64,000 nt of DNA from Armatimonadota bacterium (lineage in GTDB: Bacteria > Armatimonadota > Fimbriimonadia > Fimbriimonadales > Fimbriimonadaceae). A program made the translations under genes and the position numbers. The stretch spans positions 353,896-417,895 of the forward strand of contig JAFDWQ010000009.1 of assembly GCA_018268395.1 (NCBI GenBank), in the 5' to 3' direction. Shown piece after piece: positions 24,612-33,580 of the stretch (position 1 is its first letter; the number at the start of each line of letters is the position of its first letter). The notes beneath the pieces were generated by a model, which saw nothing but the letters and a program-made list of their open reading frames with translations, was not told the origin of the DNA and did not search any database.

Positions 24612-26183
24612 ATGAAGTTCACGACCCGTTTCAGCAAGAGACGGACAGCGCAAATCCGTCCGATCCCCGGTAGCGGCCAGGTCCCGAACAGCGCAGGAGG
24701 GCACTCCTGGGCGATCGATCCCTGGAAGCTGCTGGACCGCTTCTTGATCTTGGGAACGGAAGGAGGGACGTATTACGCTTCCGAGCCGGCGTTGACCGTG
24801 GCTCAAGCGCAGAACGCCTTGGACCTGGCGAAGACCGAGGGTCTCCGGCTCGTCCAGCGCACAGCCGAAGTCAGCAAGAGCGGACGGGCGCCCAAAAACG
24901 ATCCTGCGATCTTCGCCCTTGCCCTTGCCTCGGCGTTCGGAGAGACGGAAACCCGGCAGGCGGCCTTCGCGGCCCTGCCGACGGTCTGCAGGACGGGGAC
25001 GCATTTGTTCCAGTTCGTCGCCGAGGCCGAGCAATTGCGGGGTTGGGGGCGCGGGATGCGGAAAGCGATCGCAAACTGGTACGTCAAGAGCGATCCCGAG
25101 GACCTGACCTACCAGGCCCTCAAGTACCAGCAGCGGGGCGGTTGGTCGCACCGCGACTTGCTCCGTCTCTCGCACCCGAAACCGCCATCGGAAGCCCACC
25201 GAGTCTTGTTCAAGTGGATCGTCGACGACGAAATCGTCGGTCAGAACGGGCGGATCGAAGCGTTCGAGCGACTGAAGGCGACGGTCGACCCCAAGGCGGC
25301 CGCAGCGATCGTCCGGGAGTCAAAACTGACTCGCGAGTGCGTGCCCACGACGCTCCTGACAAAGCCGGAAGTCTGGGAAGCTCTTCTCGAAGACATGCCT
25401 GTCACAGCGATGGTCCGGAACTTGGCGAACATGACCCGTTGCGGTCTGCTGTCGCCGGGATCCCGAGCGACGAAGGCTGTGACCGAGCGACTGGGCAACG
25501 AGACGTTGATCCGAAGGGCGCGCTTGCACCCTCTGGCCCTGTTGGTCGCCCATGCGACCTATGCGCAGGGACGGGGGTTCCGCGGTTCAGGCGAGTGGGA
25601 GCCGGTGCCTCGGATCGTGGACGCTCTCGACGAGGCGTTCGTGCTCGCCTTCGGTTCGGTGGAGCCGACGGAGAAGCGGTACGTGCTCGGGATCGACGTT
25701 TCGGGTTCGATGTCTTCGGCGACCGTCGCGGGATCGAGCCTGAGCGCGTGTGAAGCGGCGACGGCCATGGCCATGGTGACCTTGACCGCCGAACAGTCGT
25801 GCCATCCGATGGCGTTCGCCAACGGCTTCAAAAGGTTGCCACTGTCGCCAAAGATGCGTCTTGCCGACGCCTTGAAGCACACGCGGAACGTGAACTTCGG
25901 TGGGACCGACTGTGCGCTGCCCATGATCTGGGCTCAAAGGAACAAGGTCGAGGCCGACGTCTTCATCGTTTACACGGACAGCGAGACCTGGTTCGGCAAG
26001 GTCCATCCGGTTCAAGCGCTCGAGGACTACCGCCAGAAGACCGGGATCGGCGCGAAACTGATCGTCGTGGGAATGTGCGCGAACCGGTTCACGATCGCCG
26101 ACCCCCACGATCCGGGCATGTTGGACGTGGTCGGGTTCGACACCGCCGTCCCACAAGCGATGCACGAATTCGCCCTGCAGTGA
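24612..26183 (+). CDS. rsr: Ro60 / TROVE-domain RNA-binding protein (Rsr)
   Basis: This is a 523-residue protein. The N-terminal two thirds is the helical-repeat TROVE ring (about 20-340), including LRGWGRGMRKAIANWY and ALKYQQRGGWSHRDLLRLSH. The C-terminal von Willebrand A domain has a complete MIDAS motif, DVSGS (362-366). The start is the ATG at 24612, with AAGGAG 12 bases upstream; an in-frame GTG at 24564 falls inside the Y RNA and is rejected. Ro60 binds Y RNAs and misfolded RNAs. In Deinococcus the Y RNA tethers it to polynucleotide phosphorylase for structured RNA decay. Position right after a Y RNA strongly supports the same role. Confidence 0.95.
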   Translation: MKFTTRFSKRRTAQIRPIPGSGQVPNSAGGHSWAIDPWKLLDRFLILGTEGGTYYASEPALTVAQAQNALDLAKTEGLRLVQRTAEVSKSGRAPKNDPAIFALALASAFGETETRQAAFAALPTVCRTGTHLFQFVAEAEQLRGWGRGMRKAIANWYVKSDPEDLTYQALKYQQRGGWSHRDLLRLSHPKPPSEAHRVLFKWIVDDEIVGQNGRIEAFERLKATVDPKAAAAIVRESKLTRECVPTTLLTKPEVWEALLEDMPVTAMVRNLANMTRCGLLSPGSRATKAVTERLGNETLIRRARLHPLALLVAHATYAQGRGFRGSGEWEPVPRIVDALDEAFVLAFGSVEPTEKRYVLGIDVSGSMSSATVAGSSLSACEAATAMAMVTLTAEQSCHPMAFANGFKRLPLSPKMRLADALKHTRNVNFGGTDCALPMIWAQRNKVEADVFIVYTDSETWFGKVHPVQALEDYRQKTGIGAKLIVVGMCANRFTIADPHDPGMLDVVGFDTAVPQAMHEFALQ

Positions 26184-26213
26184 CCGTTCTCAACCTTATG
26201 GTCGGGAACGGTC
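26182..26213 (+). terminator. Hairpin overlapping the Ro60 stop codon
   Basis: GACCGTTC (26182-26189) pairs with GAACGGTC (26206-26213), with an inner ACC-TTAT-GGT stem. It starts within the TGA stop codon. No T tract follows, so it may be an mRNA 3'-end stabiliser or a weak terminator. Confidence 0.5.
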
Positions 26214-26348
26214 CCCTTCGCCCTCGACCGAGGACTCGTCGCACAGAACGGCTCCTCGTCCATCACCCTACCGTTTGGCTGTCCGAAGTCCTCAGCCGGC
26301 ACGTGCGGCAGGCACAGATAACCGTCATACCTTTAGAAGGGTCTTCCT

Positions 26349-27017
26349 ATGACACCGTTGCTTGCCGTCTCCTGCCTGATCGTCCCGCCTGTTTCATGGT
26401 CCGGTACTCCAAGGTGGGTTCCGGACGACGTTCACGCCGCCCGTGTCAGGACGGTCTTCCACAAGGTCGACGTCACACTGTCCCGGAAGGACGTCACGTA
26501 CCGGGTGAAAACCTTGTTCAAGTCGACGGGCGATCGACCTCTCAAGGGGCGGATCATCGTGCCGGTGATCGGAGACGGAGGAGACACCGAGTTCTTCAAG
26601 ACAGGCATCACCGCGACGTGGGGTGGAATTTCGGTCCCGCGACGGGGCCTCTACGCCGATCCGAACGTCGAGTCGCGATGGTCACAGTGGTGGGACTTTC
26701 CGGTTTCGTTCCAGTCCGGTGAATGGAAAGCGTTCGAGTCGACTTTGACCCGGCCGTTGCCCAAAGGAGGGCAAGACCTCGTCGAGCGGTTCGTCCGCTT
26801 CACCGTGTTCGACCAGGACGAGGCGCTCGAACAGTTCCAGTTCTCGGTCAAGTATCCGAAGGGGTTCGTCTTCCACACCGTCTCGACTTCGCCCAAGGAC
26901 GGCTGGCAGATCGGTGACCAGGGTGCGTTCTGGAAGCGCGACGGATGGCGCCCGACGGGCGACGTCCGACTCGAGTTCCGCTTCTATCCGAACACGTTCG
27001 AGACGATCGGCGGCTAG
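26349..27017 (+). CDS. Hypothetical secreted protein
   Basis: This encodes 222 residues with a short hydrophobic leader (MTPLLAVSCLIVPPVSW). The rest is beta-rich with charged strands (VDVTLSRKDVTYRVKTLFKS, RFVRFTVFDQDEALEQFQFS) and no cysteine cluster. I recognise no family. AGAAGGG precedes the ATG by about eight bases. Its TAG stop lies in a CTAG shared with the TAG of the convergent GH78-like gene. Confidence 0.6.
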   Translation: MTPLLAVSCLIVPPVSWSGTPRWVPDDVHAARVRTVFHKVDVTLSRKDVTYRVKTLFKSTGDRPLKGRIIVPVIGDGGDTEFFKTGITATWGGISVPRRGLYADPNVESRWSQWWDFPVSFQSGEWKAFESTLTRPLPKGGQDLVERFVRFTVFDQDEALEQFQFSVKYPKGFVFHTVSTSPKDGWQIGDQGAFWKRDGWRPTGDVRLEFRFYPNTFETIGG

Positions 27018-29212
27018 AAACGACCCTTGCCTGCAGGCCGTCGGTCGGTGCGCCCTTTCCAGACGAGCGTGTAAGGGACGGGCGAGTCGACATCGAGCCT
27101 GCCGTCGCGGTAGACGACGCGCAAATCACCCTGTGGGTGAGCAATGTCGGCCTCGAACCATTTGAGCCTTCCCGGTTTCGGTTCGATCCGGGCCTCGACC
27201 CAGCCCACAGCCGAGCTTGTGACTCCGGCGACCGTCTGGAGGAACCCGAGCAAGGGATGAGCCGACCACGCGTGACAATCGCTTCGGACCGGGTCTTCCT
27301 TTTCGGCGAACGTCGTCAGTCCGTCTTCGATCATCCGTTTCCAGGGCCCGAGTCGAGACATGTAATCGAAGTCCGGTCCGGAGGCGGCCGCCATGGCGAG
27401 GTGCTTGTAATAGGAGAAGTACAGGGTCGTCTGAGACGCCTTGGCCTGGGCCAGGGCTTCGGTCGGCCAGGGGTCAGGTCTCCGCCCTTCGGCCGACTGG
27501 CAGAGGCGGACGATCGCTTCAAGATGCTCGGACGGCCCCCACTCGCCGCCGCTGGTCGACTTCCGTAAACCGCCCTCCTTCACGAACACGTCGTCGATGT
27601 GACGCAACTTCGAACCGGAGTCTCCACTCGTCACGTTTTGTCGGCCGTCGACGGGCGGCATGTTCTTCACCGTCAGTGACGTCCAATGGAAGAGGGCTTC
27701 CAGCAGTTTCGAGCGCCGTCCGCCTGGAGCGATCCCCATCGGCCAGTCGTCGACCCAATCGGAGAACGGCCAGAACTCAGGGCCGTCCTTGATCCATCGC
27801 TCCACGGCCAGCAATGCGGAAGAAGCGACGTCCGCCAAGCGGCGGTCTTGGACAGTGTCGTACAGGCGTTGGTCGCAGACCATTTGGATCCAGAAGAGCG
27901 TGAACGGGGGGATCACCTGCGTCACGCGGCTCGGATACCGGCTTTGTGTCAGGCCCTCTGGCAGCAACGACCAAGCGAACTGTTCGACGGCGTTCCTTGG
28001 GAGCGCGCGGTCACGGGACAAGAGAGAATGGACCAGGGCCTGGATCCTCGTGTCGCCCGCGTACTGGAGCTGTTCGTAATAGGGACAGTCGAAATACGTC
28101 TCGCCGGCGCACCTCATAGCGGTCCGGACACCGACGTCCCAGATTTTCGCGACCCAAGGGTCGTCCGCTCGGAACGAGGATTCCACGCGATAGGGATATC
28201 CCGTCTCCCGGACAGAACACTTGGCGAGCCGGACCGGGGCGTCGGATTCGAGCTGCAAGTACCGCCAAGTTCTCCACCAAAGGGTGGACACGCTCGCCTC
28301 CGCTCCCGCTTCCGCCGCATGAAGGCCTTGGACGGCCGGCCCACCGTCGCGGGGCGGACGTCCGACGACGAACCTGTCTTGATAACCCAGGATCCGTTTG
28401 TCTTTGACCTTGTCGCGGTCCCCTTTGTTGCCGCCCTTGTCGAAGAGCCCCTCTCCGTACGTGACACGGACGCTGGCCCCCTCTGGTCCTTCGAACGAGA
28501 GCTCGGGATAGCCGCAGACCAACTCGCCGAAGTCCAACAGTACTTTCTCGCCGCCATGGAGCATCAGTGAGCCGAAGGGATTCCGGTCGTCGGTCGAACG
28601 GTCGACGACCATCGGGGGCTTGGTCCGGAGCTCGCAGCGCATCGCGGGGATCGAACGCGGGATCAAGTTCCAAGGCGAATCGCCGGCCCATTCCCCGCGC
28701 TCCAAGGCGTGTCCGACGACGTTGGGATCCTTCCAGTCTTGAGCTTCCAGCGCACGAAGGTCGATCGTCTCGCCCGGTCCGATGTCGATGTAGAACGGGC
28801 CCACTTCGGAATGGAGCATTTCGAACGCGCGTCCGGCGATCCTTGCGACTTTCCATCCGTCTGGTGTCGAAACACCGTCGCCCTGTAACAGGAACGCCAG
28901 TCGGTGCCCCATTTGCGCCATTGGGGCATAACGGCCGTACGACCAGACGACGGCCTCAAGCACGTTCTTGCCGGCCCTGAGCTGCGGGGCCAGATCGTAC
29001 GTCTCGTAGAACCAGTGCATGCCGTCGCCGCGCTGAGGCCCCTCTCCGACGGCTTCGCCGTTCAAGAGGAGGCGGTACCTCTGGTCGGCGGTCACTTTGA
29101 CCGCCAGAGACTGCCCCGGCTTCGCTTCGAATTCGCGCCGGAACAGGTAGGCCCCTAAGTCGCCGTCGGGATGTTGCGACCAGCTGATCCAGCGTGCGTT
29201 CCAGGAACCCAT
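27014..29212 (-). CDS. GH78-like alpha-L-rhamnosidase family protein
   Basis: This is a 732-residue protein. The N-terminal part (about 1-330) has beta-sandwich domains typical of rhamnosidase accessory modules, with a sugar-binding-like RYRLLLNGEAVGEGP. An alpha/alpha barrel follows. ETYFDCPYYEQLQYAGDTRIQ (near residue 365) is the GH78 DCPxxE...GDxR signature, and the later RSDCHAWSAHPL matches the end of the barrel. No signal peptide is seen. It probably cleaves terminal rhamnose or a related deoxysugar; substrate specificity is not determinable from this. Confidence 0.83.
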   Translation of the reverse strand: MGSWNARWISWSQHPDGDLGAYLFRREFEAKPGQSLAVKVTADQRYRLLLNGEAVGEGPQRGDGMHWFYETYDLAPQLRAGKNVLEAVVWSYGRYAPMAQMGHRLAFLLQGDGVSTPDGWKVARIAGRAFEMLHSEVGPFYIDIGPGETIDLRALEAQDWKDPNVVGHALERGEWAGDSPWNLIPRSIPAMRCELRTKPPMVVDRSTDDRNPFGSLMLHGGEKVLLDFGELVCGYPELSFEGPEGASVRVTYGEGLFDKGGNKGDRDKVKDKRILGYQDRFVVGRPPRDGGPAVQGLHAAEAGAEASVSTLWWRTWRYLQLESDAPVRLAKCSVRETGYPYRVESSFRADDPWVAKIWDVGVRTAMRCAGETYFDCPYYEQLQYAGDTRIQALVHSLLSRDRALPRNAVEQFAWSLLPEGLTQSRYPSRVTQVIPPFTLFWIQMVCDQRLYDTVQDRRLADVASSALLAVERWIKDGPEFWPFSDWVDDWPMGIAPGGRRSKLLEALFHWTSLTVKNMPPVDGRQNVTSGDSGSKLRHIDDVFVKEGGLRKSTSGGEWGPSEHLEAIVRLCQSAEGRRPDPWPTEALAQAKASQTTLYFSYYKHLAMAAASGPDFDYMSRLGPWKRMIEDGLTTFAEKEDPVRSDCHAWSAHPLLGFLQTVAGVTSSAVGWVEARIEPKPGRLKWFEADIAHPQGDLRVVYRDGRLDVDSPVPYTLVWKGRTDRRPAGKGRF

Positions 29213-29260
29213 TCCGGCCAGACGTTACCACCTGGCCGGAAGAGGGCCGCACACGGGCGC

Positions 29261-30718
29261 CTAAGGAGCGACGACCTTCGTCATGCCGTCGCTGACCAGT
29301 CGCCACTGGCCACGCACCGATGTGAAGACCGAACCGACGTCCGACGTGTAAGGATCGAACGGCTCTTGTCCGCCGATGTTCGAGACGACGTTCCCGTCCC
29401 AGTGGACGATCGGCCACCGCCTCGAGTCGTTGGGTTGCCCTTGACCGACGTTCATGTCGAGCACGAGCGGGGCATAACCGCCTTGTGTCGCGAAGGTGAC
29501 CGGATCGCCGGATTCGTCGTCGTGCCGTCCGTCTCGCCCGTAGTCGCTGAACTGACAGCCTTCGACGATGATCCGGCTCGGGCTATGGAAGCCGAGCAGC
29601 TCGCCCCGGTAGGTCAAGCCGTTGTCGACGCGCAAGTGGTGCGAGTTCTGACAGGTCACGTTACGAAGCACGAGGCTCCCTCCTGTGCCTTGGTTCTGGA
29701 ACGGCGTACCCACCAGCAGGAAGCTCCCGACGTGCTCCCAGCGACCGCCGTCGATGTGCATCTTGAAACCTCCGTCGAACCAGTAACCCAGTCCGACGTA
29801 GGAGCCGCCGCAGCTTCGGAACATGCTTCCCGAACCGCCGGCCGGGAACGTGACGTCCCGTCCGTCCACCGTGGTCGAGTGTCCAAAGGCCTTGAAACCG
29901 ACGGCCAAGCCGTTGACGCTACAGTCTGTAAACGTCTCGGCGAGGTTGTTCGTCCCGACAAGGGCGAACCCCGTGTGCCCGCTGGACACGGCAAGGGTCG
30001 TCTTCTGTCGTGCGGTCATCCCGGCCCCTTGGACGGCGCTGTTCGAGACTTCGCAATGGTCGAACTTGTTGACGGAGAAGTCCGCGCCCGCCGCTCCAGG
30101 CGCTTCGGCCCCGATCAGGAAGCCGGTCCCGGTCGTCGTGTTCCCTGCGAACTCGACCCGGCACTTCACGAACGAGTTCCAGGACGAAGAGAACGCGTTC
30201 GGACGGCTGTCGACCATAAAGCCGACCATGTTCTTGGCAGCCTGCGCCTGGGACATCGCGTCACCGGCGATGCGGATCCCGATGTTCTCGAACCGGCACC
30301 GTTTCACGCCCCAGGTCCGGAAAGCGGCCCGCGACCCGCGGAAGGGCCCCAGCGGCGACCGTCGGTATTCGATCAGGCTCGCCTTGGCGTCACCGACGAG
30401 GGCGATGTCGACCTGGTCGAAGTTCGGCATGCCCGCACCGCTCCCGTTGATCTGGACGGTATCGGTCAAGACCCACGGACGCCCCTTCCAAGTCAACCGA
30501 ATGGTGCAACTGTTCTGTCGCGTCCCTTGCCAGACGCCGGACCGGGTGAGCGCGTAATTGACGGTCTGTTGGATGTTGTACGTGTCGTCGACACCGGTGA
30601 AGTTCGGATAAAGGACCGACGGATCGCCGGGGTCGACGGTGAACGGGTCTGCGGCGCGGGCCGCCACGGTACAAGTCAGACAGGCTAAGGCCGTCATGGC
30701 CAAAGAGATGTTTCGCAT
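29261..30718 (-). CDS. Secreted right-handed beta-helix protein
   Basis: This encodes 485 residues from the ATG at 30718, with AGGAAAG as ribosome site and a signal peptide (MRNISLAMTALACLTCTVAARA). The body consists of short repeated strands with Asn/Gly turns, such as NSFVKCRVEFAGNTTTGTG and NKFDHCEVSNSAVQG, characteristic of pectate-lyase-like beta-helices. No catalytic motif of a named family is evident. A TACAAT (minus strand, 30768-30763) may be its -10 box. It is likely a surface polysaccharide-binding or polysaccharide-lyase-like protein. Confidence 0.72.
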   Translation of the reverse strand: MRNISLAMTALACLTCTVAARAADPFTVDPGDPSVLYPNFTGVDDTYNIQQTVNYALTRSGVWQGTRQNSCTIRLTWKGRPWVLTDTVQINGSGAGMPNFDQVDIALVGDAKASLIEYRRSPLGPFRGSRAAFRTWGVKRCRFENIGIRIAGDAMSQAQAAKNMVGFMVDSRPNAFSSSWNSFVKCRVEFAGNTTTGTGFLIGAEAPGAAGADFSVNKFDHCEVSNSAVQGAGMTARQKTTLAVSSGHTGFALVGTNNLAETFTDCSVNGLAVGFKAFGHSTTVDGRDVTFPAGGSGSMFRSCGGSYVGLGYWFDGGFKMHIDGGRWEHVGSFLLVGTPFQNQGTGGSLVLRNVTCQNSHHLRVDNGLTYRGELLGFHSPSRIIVEGCQFSDYGRDGRHDDESGDPVTFATQGGYAPLVLDMNVGQGQPNDSRRWPIVHWDGNVVSNIGGQEPFDPYTSDVGSVFTSVRGQWRLVSDGMTKVVAP

Positions 30719-30844
30719 GAGCTTTCCTGAAAGATGCCGTCCCAACTCGGACGGACCGCCGTATTGTAACGCGAATCCCCGCAAAAACGACAGGTTTTCG
30801 TGCCGATTGTGCTTTTGCTGACTGCCGCACGCAGGCGCGGGCCG

Positions 30845-31621
30845 TCAGCGCGCACCGACGAGCCGGTAGAAAAAGTAGGCTGACATGGCGAGCCCGTAGA
30901 CGACGACGACCGTGCGGAGCTTGTCCGATGCGACCTTTTGGGACACACGGGCGGCGACATATCCGCCTGCGACCGCACCTGCCATAAGGGCGAGGCACGG
31001 GCCAAGGAGGACGAGCCCCTTAGCAAGGAACCAACCCATCGCGACCACATTGATGACCACCGCCAAGGTGTTTTTCAAGGCGTTGAGGTCATGGATGTCT
31101 CCTTCGACGAACAGCGCCATGGCGGCGAGCATCATGATGCCCATCCCTGCCCCGAAGTAGCCTCCGTAGACGCTGATCAGGAACTGAAGGACGGCCCCGG
31201 TCCAGCGCGACGTCCGACCGTGCGGACCGGTCAACCACGCCTTGACCTTCGGTTGGAACGCCAAGATCAGTGTGGCGAGCAGGATCAAGACCGGGATCAG
31301 GACGCGGAAGGTCGAGGACGGCGTGACGATCATCAGCCAAGCACCCGCGGTGGCACCGATCACGGTCGCCGGGACTAAGACAGGATAGTGGTGCTTGGTC
31401 GCGGCGAACTTGTCCTTGAACCCGACGGCGCTAGACAGCGACCCCGGCCACAGGGCCATCGAGTTCGTCGCGTTGGCGGCTTGCTCCGCGACCCCCAGTC
31501 CGATCAACGCCGGAAACGACACGAGCGTGCCGCCCCCTGCGAAGGCGTTGACGCTCGATGCGACAAAGCCCGCCACGACAAGGACCGCCCAGCCAAGGGG
31601 CGTATCGTAGGCGGGAGGCAT
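30845..31621 (-). CDS. TauE/SafE family sulfite/organosulfur exporter
   Basis: This is a 258-residue membrane protein with about eight hydrophobic helices. It shows the two TauE/SafE repeat signatures, FVASSVNAFAGGGTLVSFPAL near residue 20 and ISVYGGYFGAGMGIMMLAAM near 150. Family members move sulfite, sulfoacetate or similar small anions across the inner membrane. There is no sulfur-metabolism partner next to it, so the substrate is open. Confidence 0.88.
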   Translation of the reverse strand: MPPAYDTPLGWAVLVVAGFVASSVNAFAGGGTLVSFPALIGLGVAEQAANATNSMALWPGSLSSAVGFKDKFAATKHHYPVLVPATVIGATAGAWLMIVTPSSTFRVLIPVLILLATLILAFQPKVKAWLTGPHGRTSRWTGAVLQFLISVYGGYFGAGMGIMMLAAMALFVEGDIHDLNALKNTLAVVINVVAMGWFLAKGLVLLGPCLALMAGAVAGGYVAARVSQKVASDKLRTVVVVYGLAMSAYFFYRLVGAR

Positions 31622-31661
31622 CTGGCGGGTTTACCCCCAGACCCGACCCGGCGTCCGGCGG

Positions 31662-32912
31662 CTACTTAGCCCGGTCGAGCATCTGGACGATCTCACGGTT
31701 GTTCCGGCCGACAGCGATGTCGCGGGCCGTTCCGTATCGGCACCGCGCGTTCTTTTTCGCTCCATGGCTGAGGAGCCACGTCACGCATTTGAGCTTTCCC
31801 GCGTTCACCGCCATATGCAAGGGAGTCGTCTTGTCGGCTCCTGTCACGTTCACGTCGCCGCCATAGCGGGACATCAGGGCCAGGCAGTCGGGAGTCTCCA
31901 ACTCGGCGGCCATGTGCATCGGCGTGTTCCCCTGCTTGTTCGGCAAGTTCGGCTTCGAACCGGACTCGAGGAGGAGTCCGACCACGTCGGGGCGGTTCGC
32001 GGAAACGGCCCGGTACAGGGTCGTCCAGTTCGTTGTGACCTTGTTCGGGTCCAACCCTTCGCTCAGCAGGTAGCGGCAAAGTTGCAGCCCTCCCGACTTC
32101 ACGGCGAAGTCCAACGTCGTTCTTCCGCCTCGAGTCGGGATTTTGAGGTCAGCGCCGTGGTCCTTCAGCATCTGGACCGCCTTAAGAGCTTTGTTCGGAT
32201 CAAGTTCGCTTCGCCCAGCGGTGACGCTGGCGGGCGTCAAGCCCCACTGCGTCTTCGCGTCGACGTCGGCACCGTTCGCCAAAAGGAATTCGAGAAACCG
32301 CTCGTCGCCCGACAACGCCGCATAATGCACGGCTTGATGGCCCGACTCGGTCGTCGAGGTCGCAAGTGCCGGTTTGGCTTTGACCGCTCGGTAAGCCTCC
32401 TCGTACCGCTCGGCCCTCAGCGCCGCGACGATGTTCTCAGGATCAGAGAAATCAAGGGTGTCCGCCCGCTCTGTCGAGGCGACGTCGTACCAATAACCCG
32501 TGTTCCGGCGCAAAACCTCTTCCGGAACGGAGACCCGGCCCGTGGCCTTGAAGAACGAGCGGGGTTGGCTGCTGTGCCAGATCTCGCCCGTATCCTGATC
32601 GACGAACGAGTCGAGGGCGACGTCCTGTTGAAAGATCACTTGCCGACCCTCGGTCAGCTTCATCACGACCGTCATCGACGTCAACCTTTCCCGCGACTGG
32701 TTTTCGATCGAGACGCCGGCCGTGCACCACCTGTGTCCCGGTTCGCTGGTCGTCGATGAAGGTTCGAACGTCCGACTCCAGATCGAGACCCCGTAGGGTG
32801 CGCCCGGCTCGACCTTTCGCCCGGCGACCGGTGCCGGCCCTGACTGACAGCCTCCCAGGATCAGTCCCAAGGCACACGCCCCAGCGGCGACGGACAGTGC
32901 GGCCCGTTTCAT
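31662..32912 (-). CDS. Ankyrin-repeat lipoprotein
   Basis: This encodes 416 residues from the ATG at 32912. The leader MKRAALSVAAGACALGLILG precedes a lipobox Cys (GGC). Residues about 25-160 form a beta-rich region with YcfL-like character (GVSIENQSRERLTSMTVVMKL). The second half has about six ankyrin repeats, e.g. GHQAVHYAALSGDERFLEFL and GNTPMHMAAELETPDCLALM. It is predicted to be membrane-anchored in the periplasm and used for protein-protein contact. The upstream start at 33026 would run through the tRNA gene and is rejected. Confidence 0.8.
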   Translation of the reverse strand: MKRAALSVAAGACALGLILGGCQSGPAPVAGRKVEPGAPYGVSIWSRTFEPSSTTSEPGHRWCTAGVSIENQSRERLTSMTVVMKLTEGRQVIFQQDVALDSFVDQDTGEIWHSSQPRSFFKATGRVSVPEEVLRRNTGYWYDVASTERADTLDFSDPENIVAALRAERYEEAYRAVKAKPALATSTTESGHQAVHYAALSGDERFLEFLLANGADVDAKTQWGLTPASVTAGRSELDPNKALKAVQMLKDHGADLKIPTRGGRTTLDFAVKSGGLQLCRYLLSEGLDPNKVTTNWTTLYRAVSANRPDVVGLLLESGSKPNLPNKQGNTPMHMAAELETPDCLALMSRYGGDVNVTGADKTTPLHMAVNAGKLKCVTWLLSHGAKKNARCRYGTARDIAVGRNNREIVQMLDRAK

Positions 32913-32993
32913 CCGATCGAGGTTACCTAGTGGGTCGGGCGCGACCAGTCGCGTTTTCACACTTGGAACGCTTTGATCGTTCCAGGCCCGGAG

Positions 32994-33069
32994 TGGCGCC
33001 CCGGAGAGGACTCGAACCTCCGACAAACGGCTTAGAAGGCCGCTGCTCTATCCACTGAGCTACCGGGGC
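32994..33069 (-). tRNA. tRNA-Arg, anticodon TCT, CCA encoded
   Basis: The minus strand folds as a full cloverleaf: acceptor GCCCCGG/CCGGGGC, D arm GCTC...GAGC, anticodon stem GCGGC/GCCGT with loop CTTCTAA (anticodon TCT), and T arm GGAGG-TTCGAGT-CCTCT. The discriminator is G, and CCA is encoded at 32996-32994. It reads AGA codons. No integrase or attachment-site duplication is seen beside it. Confidence 0.96.
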
Positions 33070-33106
33070 GGAAGAAGGCAGTGTACCGTTGCCCGGTGGG
33101 AGCGGT

Positions 33107-33580
33107 TCAGGCGTCCTTCGAGCCGCCACGGCCACCTTTAAAGAGCGCCGAAGTCATCAAGAAACCGATCGCGGAAAGGCCTGCGATCCCCATAGGAGCG
33201 GCGAGCGGCCGCCGGATCGACGTGGGGATCGGATTGCCGCGGACGTCCTTTTCATCCGAGTACACGGTCTTATCCGGGAACACGAACTTCTCGAACTTGC
33301 TGACGTCTACGTTGCCGTCGTCCTTGCGGACGTGCATGTAGAGTCCGAACACGCCGACGGCCAAACCTAACGCGAACACGGCGTTGACGAACTTGCGGAA
33401 ACCTCTCTTCGCTCCCATGGCCGCCAACGAAGCCAACGCGGCGAGGGCCGAAAAGTAGACCGGGATCCACGCTTGCCAAGCTTCGTGGACGGCTTCACGG
33501 TGCTCGTACCGCACTTCGACGACAAGGGTCGCGAAGCCGCCGAACAGCACGAACAGCACCAGTTTGTCCCGTGTGGACAT
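33107..33580 (-). CDS. Hypothetical membrane protein
   Basis: This encodes 157 residues with about four hydrophobic helices (near 6-22, 38-56, 66-84 and 130-147), a charged loop between helices three and four, and a Gly/Lys-rich C-terminus. I recognise no family. Its ATG follows the TGA of the phosphoesterase gene without a gap (TGAATG), so the pair is an operon. Confidence 0.65.
   Translation of the reverse strand: MSTRDKLVLFVLFGGFATLVVEVRYEHREAVHEAWQAWIPVYFSALAALASLAAMGAKRGFRKFVNAVFALGLAVGVFGLYMHVRKDDGNVDVSKFEKFVFPDKTVYSDEKDVRGNPIPTSIRRPLAAPMGIAGLSAIGFLMTSALFKGGRGGSKDA

Noticed and set aside
23661..25199. 512-codon minus-strand frame across GH172 copy 2, the Y RNA and Ro60
   Set aside because: It overlaps three well-supported features and its protein is low-complexity Arg/Gly/Pro, typical of antisense frames in GC-rich DNA.
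32994..33069. tRNA-Arg as an integration site
   Set aside because: No integrase gene, no repeat of the tRNA 3' end and no foreign-looking block next to it.
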